From the NCBI RefSeq assembly GCF_007474605.1, contig NZ_VHKL01000006.1, positions 310,001 to 374,000 of the forward strand: a stretch of DNA of 64,000 nt, written 5' to 3'. The notes under the pieces are model-generated. The model ran no database searches, was not told the DNA's origin, and saw only the letters and a program-made list of their open reading frames with translations. A program made the translations under genes and the position numbers. Source of the stretch: Rhodoligotrophos appendicifer (lineage in GTDB: Bacteria > Pseudomonadota > Alphaproteobacteria > Rhizobiales > Im1). Positions 51,043 to 60,289 of this stretch are shown in pieces (within the stretch, counting starts at the first letter, position 1; each line of letters opens with the position of its first letter).

Positions 51043-52098
51043 TCAATGCGGAAAGGGCCACAGGCGAAAGAAGCGTTCCGCCTTTCGATAGAGATGGGCA
51101 AGACCGCGCGGCTGGTAGACGAGGAACAGGATGATCGTCGCCCCCAGCACCACGTTGACCATGGGAAAGGCGATGTCGAGGCGCGACCCCGGGAGATAGG
51201 TCGCAAGTTGCGGTCCGACGATGGTCAGGCTCTCTTGCACGAGCCGCAAGGCGATCGTGCCGAGCACGGCGCCCAGGATCGAACCCATGCCTCCGACGAT
51301 GAGCATGCCAAGGAACCAGATCGACTGGAACAATGTGAACTGCTCGAAATGCACGAGCCGGTTCTCGTAAGCCAGCAACGCCCCGGCAAGCCCCGCGAAG
51401 AACGACGCGACCCCGAAGGCCAGAACCTTGTATCGGGTCACCGGGATACCGGTGACCTCTGCGGCGAGATCATTGTCCCGGACGGCAATGAAGGCCCGCC
51501 CGACGCGGCTCCGGAGGATGAAGAGCGCAACGAAAGTGGCGGCGATGACGAAAGGCAGGACGAAGAAATAAAAGCTCACGGTATCGTCGATGCGATGGCC
51601 GAAAATGACCGGCGGTGCCACGGGGATGCCTGCCGCACCGCCGAACCATTCATCCGGCAGCCTCACGACGCTGAACTCGAAGACGAACTGGGCGGCCAAG
51701 GTCGTCAGGGCGAGATAGAAGCCTTTGATCCGTGCCGCTGGCAGGCCGAAGATGACCCCCACTCCGGCAGCGCCGAAGGCACCGATCGCCAAGGCGGCGG
51801 GAAAAGGCAGTTGCAGTTTCGTCGCCGCGACCGCCGCGAAATAGCCTCCGATCCCCATGAACGCGGATTGCCCGACGCTGACCTGGCCTGAGATGCCCAC
51901 CAGGATCTGCAGCCCGAGAACCGCGATGATCGTAATCCCGGTGATCGTCATGAAGCGCAGCCAGTCCAGCGGGAGCACCACAGGCGGCAAGAGGAGCGCG
52001 ATCAGCCCGGCAATCAGCAGCAGCCACTGCATGCGTGTCCTGATCAGGCTCATATCGTCGGTATAGGTCTCGGAGAAAGATCCGCAGGCGCGATACAT
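51043..52098 (-). CDS. Branched-chain amino acid-type ABC permease (LivM-like), island 2
   Basis: A 351-residue inner-membrane permease. LivM hallmarks are LQILVGISGQVSVGQSAFMGIGGYFAA and the coupling loop IAVRDNDLAAEVTGIPVTRYKVLAFGVASFFAG; the C-terminus ends with VYQPRGLAHLYRKAERFF. AGGATC lies 7 bases before ATG 52098, and only three bases separate it from the LivH-like gene. It forms the channel with that protein for the island 2 importer. Confidence 0.93.
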   Translation of the reverse strand: MYRACGSFSETYTDDMSLIRTRMQWLLLIAGLIALLLPPVVLPLDWLRFMTITGITIIAVLGLQILVGISGQVSVGQSAFMGIGGYFAAVAATKLQLPFPAALAIGAFGAAGVGVIFGLPAARIKGFYLALTTLAAQFVFEFSVVRLPDEWFGGAAGIPVAPPVIFGHRIDDTVSFYFFVLPFVIAATFVALFILRSRVGRAFIAVRDNDLAAEVTGIPVTRYKVLAFGVASFFAGLAGALLAYENRLVHFEQFTLFQSIWFLGMLIVGGMGSILGAVLGTIALRLVQESLTIVGPQLATYLPGSRLDIAFPMVNVVLGATIILFLVYQPRGLAHLYRKAERFFRLWPFPH

Positions 52099-52101
52099 GT
52101 C

Positions 52102-52983
52102 TCAGATCCTCTCGACGTGTTTCCAGCCGAAGAGGCCGTGCGGCTTGATCAGCAGGATGACCAGCATCAGAACGAACGGGAACAGGAGGGAGGCGCCGCC
52201 CTCCATATAGGGATCGAGCCAACGGGCCGCCGCCGCCTGGCCGATGCCGACGATGATGCCGCCGAGCAGGACTCCTGCGATGGTCTCGAGGCCGGCGAGA
52301 AGGACCACTGGCAGGGCGACGAAGGCGATCCCCGCGACATCCGGACTGACCATCCGGCCACTCATGAAGGCGGCCGCGGCAAGGGCCGAAACGATCCCGG
52401 CCACCGCCCACGACACGGCGATGCTCAGTCTGACGTCGACACCCAGGGATCGGGCGATCTGATGGCTCTCGGCGACGGCCGTCATCAGCAGGCCCGCCCG
52501 CGTCGATCGGAAGAACCAGGCGAGGCCGAGCACCACCACGGCGATCATCAGCGTGCCGATGACCGCCGACTGCTTCATGGGGATGCCGAGGACGCGCCAG
52601 CGTTCGGTGCCGAACAGGTCCGGAAAGAGTTGGGGTTCGGCACCGAACACGATATGTCCGAGGCCGTTCAGCACCAGCAGAACGCCAAGCGTGGCCATGA
52701 ACAGAGCCATCTCGGATTGGCCCACGAGCCTGTGAAGCACGATACGTTCGATCGCCAGCCCCAGGACGGCCATTCCGCAAGCGGTCGCCGTCAGCGCCAG
52801 CAGGGGATGAAGGCCGAGACCCATGAATGAGACCATCATGAAGGTCGCGATCATCAGGAGTTCACCCTGGGCGATGTTGAAGACCCGCCCTGACCGGTAG
52901 ATGACGTTGAATCCCACGGCCACCGCGGCGTAGATCGCGCCCGTGGTGATGCCGGCATAAAGAACGCGGCCAAGGACTTCCAT
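52102..52983 (-). CDS. Branched-chain amino acid-type ABC permease (LivH-like), island 2
   Basis: A 293-residue permease of about eight helices. The N-terminal GAIYAAVAVGFNVIYRSGRVFNIAQGELLM and the coupling segment AVAESHQIARSLGVDVRLSIAVSWAVAG are LivH-type. I chose ATG 52983, placed six bases after GAGGGG; ATG 52989 abuts that Shine-Dalgarno. It lies between the LivF-like ATPase and LivM-like permease genes in a complete LivGKFHM-type set that also includes two ligase genes. Confidence 0.93.
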   Translation of the reverse strand: MEVLGRVLYAGITTGAIYAAVAVGFNVIYRSGRVFNIAQGELLMIATFMMVSFMGLGLHPLLALTATACGMAVLGLAIERIVLHRLVGQSEMALFMATLGVLLVLNGLGHIVFGAEPQLFPDLFGTERWRVLGIPMKQSAVIGTLMIAVVVLGLAWFFRSTRAGLLMTAVAESHQIARSLGVDVRLSIAVSWAVAGIVSALAAAAFMSGRMVSPDVAGIAFVALPVVLLAGLETIAGVLLGGIIVGIGQAAAARWLDPYMEGGASLLFPFVLMLVILLIKPHGLFGWKHVERI

Positions 52984-53016
52984 ATCCATCCCCTCAGACG
53001 TTCGCGTGGAGCATGC

Positions 53017-53877
53017 TCATCCGAGCCACCTCCGCCGCCGACGATACTGCTTGATGTCGCGAAAGTTCTTCTTTGCTCCCGATGCGCCGAGGCCCAGATA
53101 GAACTCCTTGAGGTCTTCATTGCCGAGCAGTTCCGCCTGGGTTCCCTCGAGCACGATCCGTCCATTTTCGAGCACATAGCCGCGATCGGCCACCTTCAGA
53201 GCCACGCGCGCATTCTGCTCGACCACCAGGAGCGCGGTTCCGAGTTCCGATCGGATCCGCATGATGGCCTCGAAGATTGTCGTCACCAGGATCGGCGACA
53301 GGCCCAGCGAGGGCTCGTCCAGCAGGAGCAGCTTGGGCTTCGCCATGAGCGCTCGCCCGATGACCAGCATCTGCTGCTGGCCTCCGGAAAGATAGCCGGC
53401 CTGCCGATTCCTGAACTCCGCCATCATCGGAAAGATGTCGAAGACTTCCGTCATCCGCTGCTTCAGTGCCGTATTGTCGAGACGTGTCGCTGCCGAGGCG
53501 ACCACGAGATTCTGCTCGACCGTCATGTGCTCGAGCACCCGCCGGCCCTCCAGCACCTGAACCAGGCCGCTGCGCACGATCCTGACGGGATCCTGGTTCT
53601 GGATCGCTTTGCCCTCGAACAGGATCGTGCCTTCCGTGACCCGTCCCTCTTCGGACTGGATCAGGCTGGAGATGGCCTTCAGGGTCGTGGACTTCCCGGC
53701 ACCATTGCTGCCGAGAAGGGCCACGATCTCGCCGGGGCTCACGCGCAGCGTCACGTTCTTCAGGACCAGGATGCTGCCCTGGTAGCGGACCTCGATATTG
53801 TCGAGCGCAAGCAGGTTCGGCTTTGCCGCCTCGCCACGCTCGACGATTGTTTTTGACAGTTCCAAGACTTCACCCAC
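53017..53877 (-). CDS. ABC ATPase (LivF-like), island 2
   Basis: A 286-residue ATPase with Walker A GSNGAGKST, signature YLSGGQQQMLVIGRAL and Walker B LLLLDEPSLGLSP, the LivF pattern. It carries about 18 extra N-terminal residues and an unusually basic C-terminal tail (KKNFRDIKQYRRRRRWLG). The start is GTG 53877 with GGAG about 9 bases upstream. With the LivG-like ATPase at 57177 it would power the LivH/LivM-like channel. Confidence 0.92.
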   Translation of the reverse strand: MGEVLELSKTIVERGEAAKPNLLALDNIEVRYQGSILVLKNVTLRVSPGEIVALLGSNGAGKSTTLKAISSLIQSEEGRVTEGTILFEGKAIQNQDPVRIVRSGLVQVLEGRRVLEHMTVEQNLVVASAATRLDNTALKQRMTEVFDIFPMMAEFRNRQAGYLSGGQQQMLVIGRALMAKPKLLLLDEPSLGLSPILVTTIFEAIMRIRSELGTALLVVEQNARVALKVADRGYVLENGRIVLEGTQAELLGNEDLKEFYLGLGASGAKKNFRDIKQYRRRRRWLG

Positions 53878-53907
53878 GCGACGGTTCTCCGGAGCGGTGC
53901 GGCGTCC

Positions 53908-55104
53908 TCAATTCTCCAGCGCCATGAAGTCGGTGACCGTGATGATCTTTCCGTCCTTTTGCTGGAGGATCACCGCAGAGCTCGCCCCGAGAGTGGGGTC
54001 GACGCCGTTGTTGAACGTGATGCTCTCCAAGAGGCCGCGGCCATCGAAGGTCCCGTTCGCCAGTTCGGCATAGACATCCTCACCGGTGATCCGCGCCCCT
54101 TTCTTCTTCACTGCAGCCCGGTCGATCGCGTCCAGAAGCACCATCATCGACGGGTAGTGCAGGAGCGTGTCCGCGGACCACCGCGTCTGGTAATTGCCTT
54201 TCCGGCTGTCATAGATCTTGAAGGCTTCGGTGTTGGTGTCGACATAGTTCTCGGTCGTGATCTCATGCGTCCCCTCGAGCACCTCCGGCTGAACTTTCAA
54301 CAGGGTCAGCAGCCCCAGCCCTTCATGCTGCGAATTGACGATCTTCGTCATATCGAAATCATTGGCCTTCAACTCGGACAGCACGAGAGGCTGGAGATGA
54401 TCTGTGGTGGCGACGATCAGCAAGTCGGGCTCCGCCTCGATGATGCGCTCGACATTGACGGCGACGTCCAGGGCCTTGGGCGAGATGAACTCGCTCAACA
54501 CGAGTTGGGCTTTTGAGCCTTCGAGACGCTTGGTCAGGCCTTGCGCCCAATCGCGCCCTGAGCTGCCATCGAAGGTGACGAACGCGACCTTGAGCGGCTC
54601 GCTCCCCGTCCATGTCTTCAACCGCCATGTGACGGCTGTTGCGAAATAGCGGGCATAGTCGTTGAGCGGCGTGAACACCCAGCTCCCCGGCTTCATGAGA
54701 CTGTAAGCCGGGCCGCCGTGAACCGCGGGAATTTTGTTCTCCGGAAGGCGGTTCTGGAGGGCGATCACGTTTGGCGAGCCGAAGGTCACGATTCCCAGGA
54801 GCGAAGGGTCCTGAACCGCCCGCTCGTAAGCCTGGATCGTCCGAGCCTGATCATAGCCCGTGTCGACGGGCTCATAGACCAGCGAGACGCCATGCTGTTT
54901 GCCTGCCGTCTCGTTGTACCAGTCCACCAGCAGTCGCTGCATCTGCTCGACCGGCTTGCCGCGGTTTGCGAACGGTCCGGAATAATCCAGGAGACTGAGA
55001 ATTTTATAGGTCTCTGCCGCCTGGCTCGGCCGCGCACCGACTACGCTCACCGCTAGGGCCCCTGCGATTGCCAATGCTTGGCGACGGGTTAAGCCTGTAT
55101 CCAT
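53908..55104 (-). CDS. ABC transporter substrate-binding protein (LivK-like), island 2
   Basis: A 398-residue periplasmic binding protein. The N-terminus LTRRQALAIAGALAVSVVGA with TRRQAL resembles a Tat signal, cleaved near SQAAE. The mature domain starts KILSLLDYSGPFAN, a variant of the LivK-type opening, and GGPAYSLMKPGSWVFTPL lies in the binding cleft. GGAGGAA precedes ATG 55104. It is only distantly like the island 1 binding protein, so a different ligand is expected, perhaps a hydrophobic carboxylic acid given the CoA ligases nearby. Confidence 0.9.
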   Translation of the reverse strand: MDTGLTRRQALAIAGALAVSVVGARPSQAAETYKILSLLDYSGPFANRGKPVEQMQRLLVDWYNETAGKQHGVSLVYEPVDTGYDQARTIQAYERAVQDPSLLGIVTFGSPNVIALQNRLPENKIPAVHGGPAYSLMKPGSWVFTPLNDYARYFATAVTWRLKTWTGSEPLKVAFVTFDGSSGRDWAQGLTKRLEGSKAQLVLSEFISPKALDVAVNVERIIEAEPDLLIVATTDHLQPLVLSELKANDFDMTKIVNSQHEGLGLLTLLKVQPEVLEGTHEITTENYVDTNTEAFKIYDSRKGNYQTRWSADTLLHYPSMMVLLDAIDRAAVKKKGARITGEDVYAELANGTFDGRGLLESITFNNGVDPTLGASSAVILQQKDGKIITVTDFMALEN

Positions 55105-55192
55105 GACTTGTTCCTCCCTTTTCACTTTGTTGTAGGCTTTGTTCTGCCATTTGCTTTTAGACGCGACGCATGAGGGGCGGCAGCCGGCTGTG

Positions 55193-57169
55193 TTAAGTCC
55201 GACCTCCTGCCCGTTGACTGAGGTGCAAGGCTTCGCTGTCGGCCGCATCCGCGGCCGCGATCGGCTCCAGGGGACGGCCGTCGACCGAGGCAATGGTGAT
55301 CATGGCGTTCAGCTGCCGAGCTCGCCCGTCCTGGTATTTCACCTCGATTGAGGCACGTACCGCGGAATGCGGGCCGTAGACCGCGTCGATCAGATCGGCA
55401 TATTTGCTTTCGATGACACCGCGCCGCAGCTTCTTGCTCCGCGTGAGCTCGCCTTCATCCGCATCGAAAGGCTTGAGGAGATTGATGAAGCGCCCGACAC
55501 GCGAGTCGCTGGGCAGCGTTGCGTTGATCGACTGGATTTCGGTTCGAATGAGGCTATAGACCGCGTGGTGTTGAGACAGGTCGACCTGGGAGGTGAACGA
55601 GATCTTCTTGTCCTCGCACCACCGCCCGACCATTTCCGTGTCGATGTCGATCAGGGCGGCCGGCTCGTTGCGTCCCTCGCACACGACGATGACGTCGCGG
55701 ATGTAGGGGCTCAGGCGGAAGCGGGTTTCGATGTGCTGCGGCGCAATGGTCCGTCCGTCGCCAAGCTTGCGGATATCCTCCAGGCGGTCGAGATAAATGA
55801 GGCGTCCTTCCTCATCGATGATGCCGGCGTCTCCGCTCTTGATCCATCCGTCCGCGGTGAACCGTTCGGCGGTTTCCTCCGGTCGTCCGAAATATCCTTC
55901 GAAGATCGCCCCGCCGCGAACCTGAACCTCGTCATCGGCCGTGCGCAATTGCAGCGGCTCGGTTCCGAAGCGGCTTTCGAGCACCCGTCCGACGCAATTC
56001 GTGGGATCTCCGTCTCTGGTCGCCGTGACGATGCCGATTTCGGTGAACCCGTAGACATTGTGCAGGCTGACACCCAGCGCATGGAAGAACGAGAACACCT
56101 CCGGACTGAGAGTACTGCCGGAATTCACGGCGGTCTTGAGATGGGTGAACCCCAGGCGGTCGCGCAGCGGGCGCCCGATGACCCAATGGCCCAGCATGCG
56201 CTTCACACGCGACAAGACCCCCGGTGTCGAATGCGCAGACGCAAGCAGTCCCATGCCGACGCGATAGACCCACCGTACGATGGGCACAGCATCGCGCATC
56301 CGGGCTTCGGTGGAGGAGACCACCGCCTCCCACTGGCGAGGGCTGAAGAAGAGAAACTCCGGCCCGATCTCGCGCATGTCGTCGGTAACCGTTTCCGGCT
56401 CCTCCGGGAAATTCACCAGCAGCGGCAGGGACACTCCGAGCGCAAGCCCGAGATATTGCTCGGTTGCCCAGGCCGGCGAGATGTAGCTCACATAATCCGC
56501 ACCCGGCCGCGGCACGAGAACGCTGCGCCAACGCTCGGAGATGTCCAGGAGGTAGCGATGGGATCCCATCACGCCCTTGGGCGTGCCGGTTGTGCCCGAT
56601 GTATAGATGACCACCGCAAGGTCGTCGCTACGGCCGGCCTCGACGATCCGCATAACGCAGTCGGGGTCCGTTTCCAGCAGGCGGTCGCCGCGCTCTTTGA
56701 GGGCCGTAAGCGAGAGGAGTCTGGGATCGTCATACTCGTCTAAGCCGCGCTCATCCCAATAGACGATGAGCCGAAGATCGAGATCATCGGCGATCTGGAG
56801 GAGCTTGTCGCATTGTTCCTGGTCTTCCGCGAAGACGACTTTGGCGCCGCAATCCCGCAGGTTGACGGCAAGTTCCTCTGCGGTGAGGTCCGGATATTGG
56901 CATGACATTGCACGCCCCGCGGATTGAGCCGCGAGTTCCGACCAGAACAGCTCGGGTTCATTATCGCCGATCGCTGCGAGGCAGGGAGCATCCCCGATCC
57001 CCGTTGCCAGGAGACCGGCAGCGATCCGGCGAACCTCGCTGGCATAGTCCCGCCAGGTGATGCGATGCCATATCCCGAAGACTTTTCGGCGCATCGCGAT
57101 GGCATCGGGCGACGCCTGGGCATTGCGGAACAGACATTTCGGCAGGGTATCGTGAGGTGAGGCTGTCAT
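55193..57169 (-). CDS. AMP-dependent acyl-CoA synthetase/ligase (long-chain type)
   Basis: A 658-residue adenylate-forming ligase of the FadD15/long-chain group. The AMP-binding P-loop YTSGTTGTPKG is intact, followed by the A5-type VYGFTEIG and the hinge segment SGDAGIIDEEGRLIYLDR. The C-terminal domain is long, with RSKKLRRGVIESKYADLIDAVY. It activates a carboxylic acid to its CoA ester using ATP. ATG 57169 lies seven bases after the LivG-like stop. Ligases of this family embedded in Liv-type transporter operons are common and may trap the imported acid as CoA ester. Confidence 0.92.
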   Translation of the reverse strand: MTASPHDTLPKCLFRNAQASPDAIAMRRKVFGIWHRITWRDYASEVRRIAAGLLATGIGDAPCLAAIGDNEPELFWSELAAQSAGRAMSCQYPDLTAEELAVNLRDCGAKVVFAEDQEQCDKLLQIADDLDLRLIVYWDERGLDEYDDPRLLSLTALKERGDRLLETDPDCVMRIVEAGRSDDLAVVIYTSGTTGTPKGVMGSHRYLLDISERWRSVLVPRPGADYVSYISPAWATEQYLGLALGVSLPLLVNFPEEPETVTDDMREIGPEFLFFSPRQWEAVVSSTEARMRDAVPIVRWVYRVGMGLLASAHSTPGVLSRVKRMLGHWVIGRPLRDRLGFTHLKTAVNSGSTLSPEVFSFFHALGVSLHNVYGFTEIGIVTATRDGDPTNCVGRVLESRFGTEPLQLRTADDEVQVRGGAIFEGYFGRPEETAERFTADGWIKSGDAGIIDEEGRLIYLDRLEDIRKLGDGRTIAPQHIETRFRLSPYIRDVIVVCEGRNEPAALIDIDTEMVGRWCEDKKISFTSQVDLSQHHAVYSLIRTEIQSINATLPSDSRVGRFINLLKPFDADEGELTRSKKLRRGVIESKYADLIDAVYGPHSAVRASIEVKYQDGRARQLNAMITIASVDGRPLEPIAAADAADSEALHLSQRAGGRT

Positions 57170-57176
57170 GACGGTC

Positions 57177-57941
57177 TCACTCCCCTCCCAGATAGGCGCT
57201 GACGACTTCGGGCCGCCTGAGGACGTCGTCAGGCCGGCCCTCGGCGACATGCTTCCCCCAATCCAGGACCACGACCCGGTCGGCGATATCGGAGATGACC
57301 TGCATGTCGTGCTCGACCAGCACGATCGGCAGCCGCCGCTGCCGCCTGAGCTGGAGGATGAACCGGACCATGTCCTCCTTTTCGTCCATGGTCATGCCCG
57401 CCATGGGCTCGTCCAGCAGGAGAATGCGCGGCTCCATGGCCAGCGCACGTCCAAGATCGACGCGCTTTCGGATGCCGTAGCCGAAGGTTCCGACGGGGAC
57501 ATGTCGATGCGGCTGGAGCTCGAGGAAGCGGAGGACTTCCTCGACCGCCTGCCGCTGCCTTACTTCGTCCCGCATTCCCCAGGGCCGCAGAACTGCCTGC
57601 AGCAGACCGCCTCGGGAATGGATGTGCCGACCGGCCAGGAGATTGTCGGCGACCGACATTCCCAGATACAATTGAATGTTCTGGAAGGTTCGGGCGACCC
57701 CGAGGCGGGCGACCATGTTGGGTCGCAGCCCGATGATGTCGGTCTCTTCGAACTGGATACGCCCTTCATTGGGCCGATAAAATCCGCTGATGGAATTGAG
57801 CAGGGAACTCTTGCCGGCACCATTGGGACCGACGACCGCCAAGATTTCACCCGGATGAACCTCAAGCGAAACGTCGTCCAGCGCCTTGATGGCACCGAAA
57901 GACAGCTGCAGCTTCTCAACCTTGAGGACTGCAGCATTCAT
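57177..57941 (-). CDS. ABC ATPase (LivG-like), island 2
   Basis: A 254-residue ATPase with Walker A GPNGAGKSS, the LivG-type segment VARTFQNIQLYLGMSVADNL, and Walker B ILLLDEPMAGMT. The signature is atypical, TFGYGIRKRVDLGRAL in place of LSGGQ, as in many ATPases of transporters paired with acyl-CoA ligases. ATG 57941 is preferred over TTG 57947, which overlaps the stop of the PaaK-like gene. Partner of the LivF-like ATPase at 53017. Confidence 0.92.
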   Translation of the reverse strand: MNAAVLKVEKLQLSFGAIKALDDVSLEVHPGEILAVVGPNGAGKSSLLNSISGFYRPNEGRIQFEETDIIGLRPNMVARLGVARTFQNIQLYLGMSVADNLLAGRHIHSRGGLLQAVLRPWGMRDEVRQRQAVEEVLRFLELQPHRHVPVGTFGYGIRKRVDLGRALAMEPRILLLDEPMAGMTMDEKEDMVRFILQLRRQRRLPIVLVEHDMQVISDIADRVVVLDWGKHVAEGRPDDVLRRPEVVSAYLGGE

Positions 57942-57943
57942 GA

Positions 57944-59203
57944 TCAACCCCGGGCCGGGGCGAGGACCGGGGCGTCCGTTGTGAGCCGCAGATCAACGAG
58001 CCTGGGGCTGTCCGCCGGAAGGGTCTCCACCAGGCGCAACTGAATATGGACGCGCAAGGCCCTCTCGACGATCGCCTTGATCTCCTCGGCAGCCTCAAGC
58101 TTTGGGTCGGCGATCTCCAGCGTCAGCTCATCCTGCCCGCCCCTTTGTCGCGTCACCACGAGGCGAAAGGGACAATTGATGTCGCGGCGCGCGAGGATGT
58201 CCTGAACCTGTTTGGGGACCACGAACATGCCCTTGACCTTGGTGATCTCGCTGGCCCGCCCGACGATGCGGCCGAAGCGCGGCGACGTCCGGCCGCAGGA
58301 ACAGGGTTCGTGTCTGAGCTGATCGATGAGATCGCCGGTCCGCAGCCGAATGATCGGCATTGCCTGGCGCCAAAGATCCGTGACGACGAGCTCCGTCGGG
58401 GCCGCGGCGGTGGGATCGGCGGGCTTGCCCGTGGCAGGATCGAGAAACTCGACCAGCAGGTCGTCGCGAAGATGCATTCCGTCGCCGGCTTGGCACTCCC
58501 ACGCCACGGCGCCGACATCCGCCGCGCCGTAGAATTCACGTACGTGAAGCCCGAATGCGGACCGGAGTCGCTGCTTGGCGTCGGGATGGCTCAACTCGCC
58601 CATCACCACTGCCTTCTTCAATGGCAGTCGGACATTCATCGTGCCGGCAGTATCGAGTAGGTGCTCGAGGAACGTCGGAAAGGCCACGATGGCCGTGGCG
58701 CCGACGTCCCGGATGGCTTCGACGTGACGCTCGGTCTGGCCCACTCCGCCGGGCATCACCGCACAGCCGACGCTTTGCAGCGCCTGGTCGAAGACGGTGG
58801 CCGCGATGACCCAATTATACATCGTCGTCTGATCGACGATGTCGTCGCTGGCCAGGCCACAGGACCTGAATGCCTTTGCGAAGGATCCCGAGATGTGGCG
58901 CAGATCCGCCGCTGTATAGGGCATGTAGAGCGGCCCGGGGGCCACGAAGACATGGCCCAGCTCTGCAGGCGCGACGGCAAGTCGATTGCCGAAGGGCGGG
59001 AAATCCTGCGACGCCTGGATGAGCTCATCCTTGGTCAGATAAGGGATGGTTTCCCAGTCCGCCGGATAGGCCCCGGAGATCACCGCCGACGCGGCCTCCC
59101 AGCGGTCGCCATACGCGGGAACCGCCGCAGCACGCCGCGCCTGATGCCAAGCTGCCTCGCGTTGCGAGGCCTGACAGTCCTCCCATGGGGAGTACTCGTT
59201 CAT
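57944..59203 (-). CDS. PaaK-like phenylacetate-CoA ligase homologue without P-loop
   Basis: A 419-residue member of the PaaK group. The C-terminal half is canonical: EFYGAADVGAVAWEC (A5-like), LRTGDL, CSCGRTSPRFGRIVGRASEITKVKGMFVVPKQVQ. But the ATP-binding motif expected after the N-terminal domain (SSGTTGKP in PaaK) is replaced by VFVAPGPLYMPYTAADL, so ATP-dependent acyl adenylation is doubtful. It could be a carrier, a transfer enzyme or a regulatory partner of the intact ligase two genes on. AAGGG lies seven bases before ATG 59203. It heads the transporter operon and has a TetR-type operator upstream. Confidence 0.85.
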   Translation of the reverse strand: MNEYSPWEDCQASQREAAWHQARRAAAVPAYGDRWEAASAVISGAYPADWETIPYLTKDELIQASQDFPPFGNRLAVAPAELGHVFVAPGPLYMPYTAADLRHISGSFAKAFRSCGLASDDIVDQTTMYNWVIAATVFDQALQSVGCAVMPGGVGQTERHVEAIRDVGATAIVAFPTFLEHLLDTAGTMNVRLPLKKAVVMGELSHPDAKQRLRSAFGLHVREFYGAADVGAVAWECQAGDGMHLRDDLLVEFLDPATGKPADPTAAAPTELVVTDLWRQAMPIIRLRTGDLIDQLRHEPCSCGRTSPRFGRIVGRASEITKVKGMFVVPKQVQDILARRDINCPFRLVVTRQRGGQDELTLEIADPKLEAAEEIKAIVERALRVHIQLRLVETLPADSPRLVDLRLTTDAPVLAPARG

Positions 59204-59327
59204 GCTAGTGCCCTTGAGCAAGGCGGTTCTCCTCCCCTGGTCACCGTTCCGAAGCGCAGCGACCGTGTCGGCCTTTTAAAAGCCGACCTTATTCTTGAGG
59301 GCAGTGTGGTATTCGGCCGGATTTCTG

Positions 59328-59343
59328 TCAACACTTATGTTGA
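59328..59343 (-). promoter_or_regulatory. TetR-type operator, PaaK-like/TetR divergent region
   Basis: TCAACA-CTTA-TGTTGA, perfect 6-bp arms, 125 bases from the PaaK-like start and 118 from the TetR start. Read toward the PaaK-like gene it runs into TTGACAGA, a -35 box, in the same register as at 50468 and 60209. A further palindrome, GTTGATCAAC (59391-59400), with the arms in the opposite order, lies nearer the TetR gene. Confidence 0.7.
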
Positions 59344-59460
59344 TAGACGTCGGACGAGATTTTCTCGGCGGATTTGCAGCACTGAGGTAAGTTGATCAAC
59401 CTAGACGGACAGGGTCTCTACCGGGGACTTGCGAAGCGGACTGAAGAGCTTGAAGCGCAG

Positions 59461-60144
59461 ATGGATCAGAAAGCCGGCACCAGCAACATTGCGCGCAGAC
59501 GCAGACAGGCGAAGTCCTCCGGGGAGGAAGACTACACCGCTCGCCGGGCACAACTCATAGAAGCGGCGGGACGCATCTTCCGAGAGAAGGGCTATGAGAA
59601 GGCGAGCATCAGCGATTTCGCCAAGGCCTTGGGGATGGATCGGGCCTCCGTCTACTACTACACGTCCGGCAAGGAGGAGCTGTTCAGGGACATCGTGCAG
59701 GACGCGGTGCGCAGCAACATCGAACTCGTCGAGGACATTGCTCGCTCCGATGCGTCGCCCCGGGAGAAGATCGAGCGGGTCCTGATCGGGTTGATGGTCT
59801 CGTTCGAGCGCCACTATCCGTATCTCTACGCCTATATCCAGGAGGACATGACCCGCATCGGCGGCAATAAGACCGCGTGGGCGCGCGAAATGCAGAAGCT
59901 GACCGAGCGTTTCGACGCCGCGACCTTGAGCATTGTTCAGGAGGGAATTCGCGCCAAGGCCATACGGGACGACGCGGCCTCGGCGCAGGTCATTTCATTC
60001 GCGATGATCGGCATGTGCAACTGGACGCATCGCTGGTTTCGCCCCTCCGGAAAATTGTCGGGCGAGGGTCTCGGTCAGGCTTTTGCCGACATCCTGCTGA
60101 AGGGGATCCTGACAGACGATCCCGAATCTTCGCAGCCTGTGTAG
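59461..60144 (+). CDS. TetR family transcriptional regulator
   Basis: A 227-residue TetR repressor. The HTH (about residues 25-70) reads AQLIEAAGRIFREKGYEKASISDFAKALG then ASVYYYTSGKEELF, and the ligand domain follows. The start is set at ATG 59461 with a basic Ser/Arg leader (NIARRRRQAKSSG); the TTG at 59392 is within a palindrome and unlikely. It diverges from the PaaK-like/transporter operon and is followed by the FMO gene. Three identical-type operators in this island make it the probable shared repressor, with a CoA ester or the free substrate as inducer. Confidence 0.92.
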   Translation: MDQKAGTSNIARRRRQAKSSGEEDYTARRAQLIEAAGRIFREKGYEKASISDFAKALGMDRASVYYYTSGKEELFRDIVQDAVRSNIELVEDIARSDASPREKIERVLIGLMVSFERHYPYLYAYIQEDMTRIGGNKTAWAREMQKLTERFDAATLSIVQEGIRAKAIRDDAASAQVISFAMIGMCNWTHRWFRPSGKLSGEGLGQAFADILLKGILTDDPESSQPV

Positions 60145-60208
60145 CTTCCCTCTCGCACTCACTTTTACAGAGCCTGCGCCTCCTCGGTCCATGGCCAACG
60201 ACATCCCG

Positions 60209-60249
60209 TCAACACATGCGTTGACAGACTTCGCTGGCTTGCGTAGGGT
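60209..60249 (+). promoter_or_regulatory. TetR-type operator and promoter of the FMO gene
   Basis: TCAACA-CATG-CGTTGA (60209-60224, within an 18-bp GTCAAC...GTTGAC repeat) overlaps a perfect -35 TTGACA (60221-60226); TAGGGT (60244-60249) is 17 bases on as a -10. The FMO start is 41 bases further, allowing a short leader. The overlap predicts direct blocking of RNA polymerase. Confidence 0.7.
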
Positions 60250-60289
60250 CCATCAAGGCTCAGGCCGAGTGCCCGTGGAGTGAAGCCGC

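Noticed and set aside
58535-58548. Perfect 14-bp palindrome TTCACGTACGTGAA
   Set aside because: Lies inside the PaaK-like coding region, in conserved codons for HVREF; the arms differ from the GntR sites and no gene start is near.
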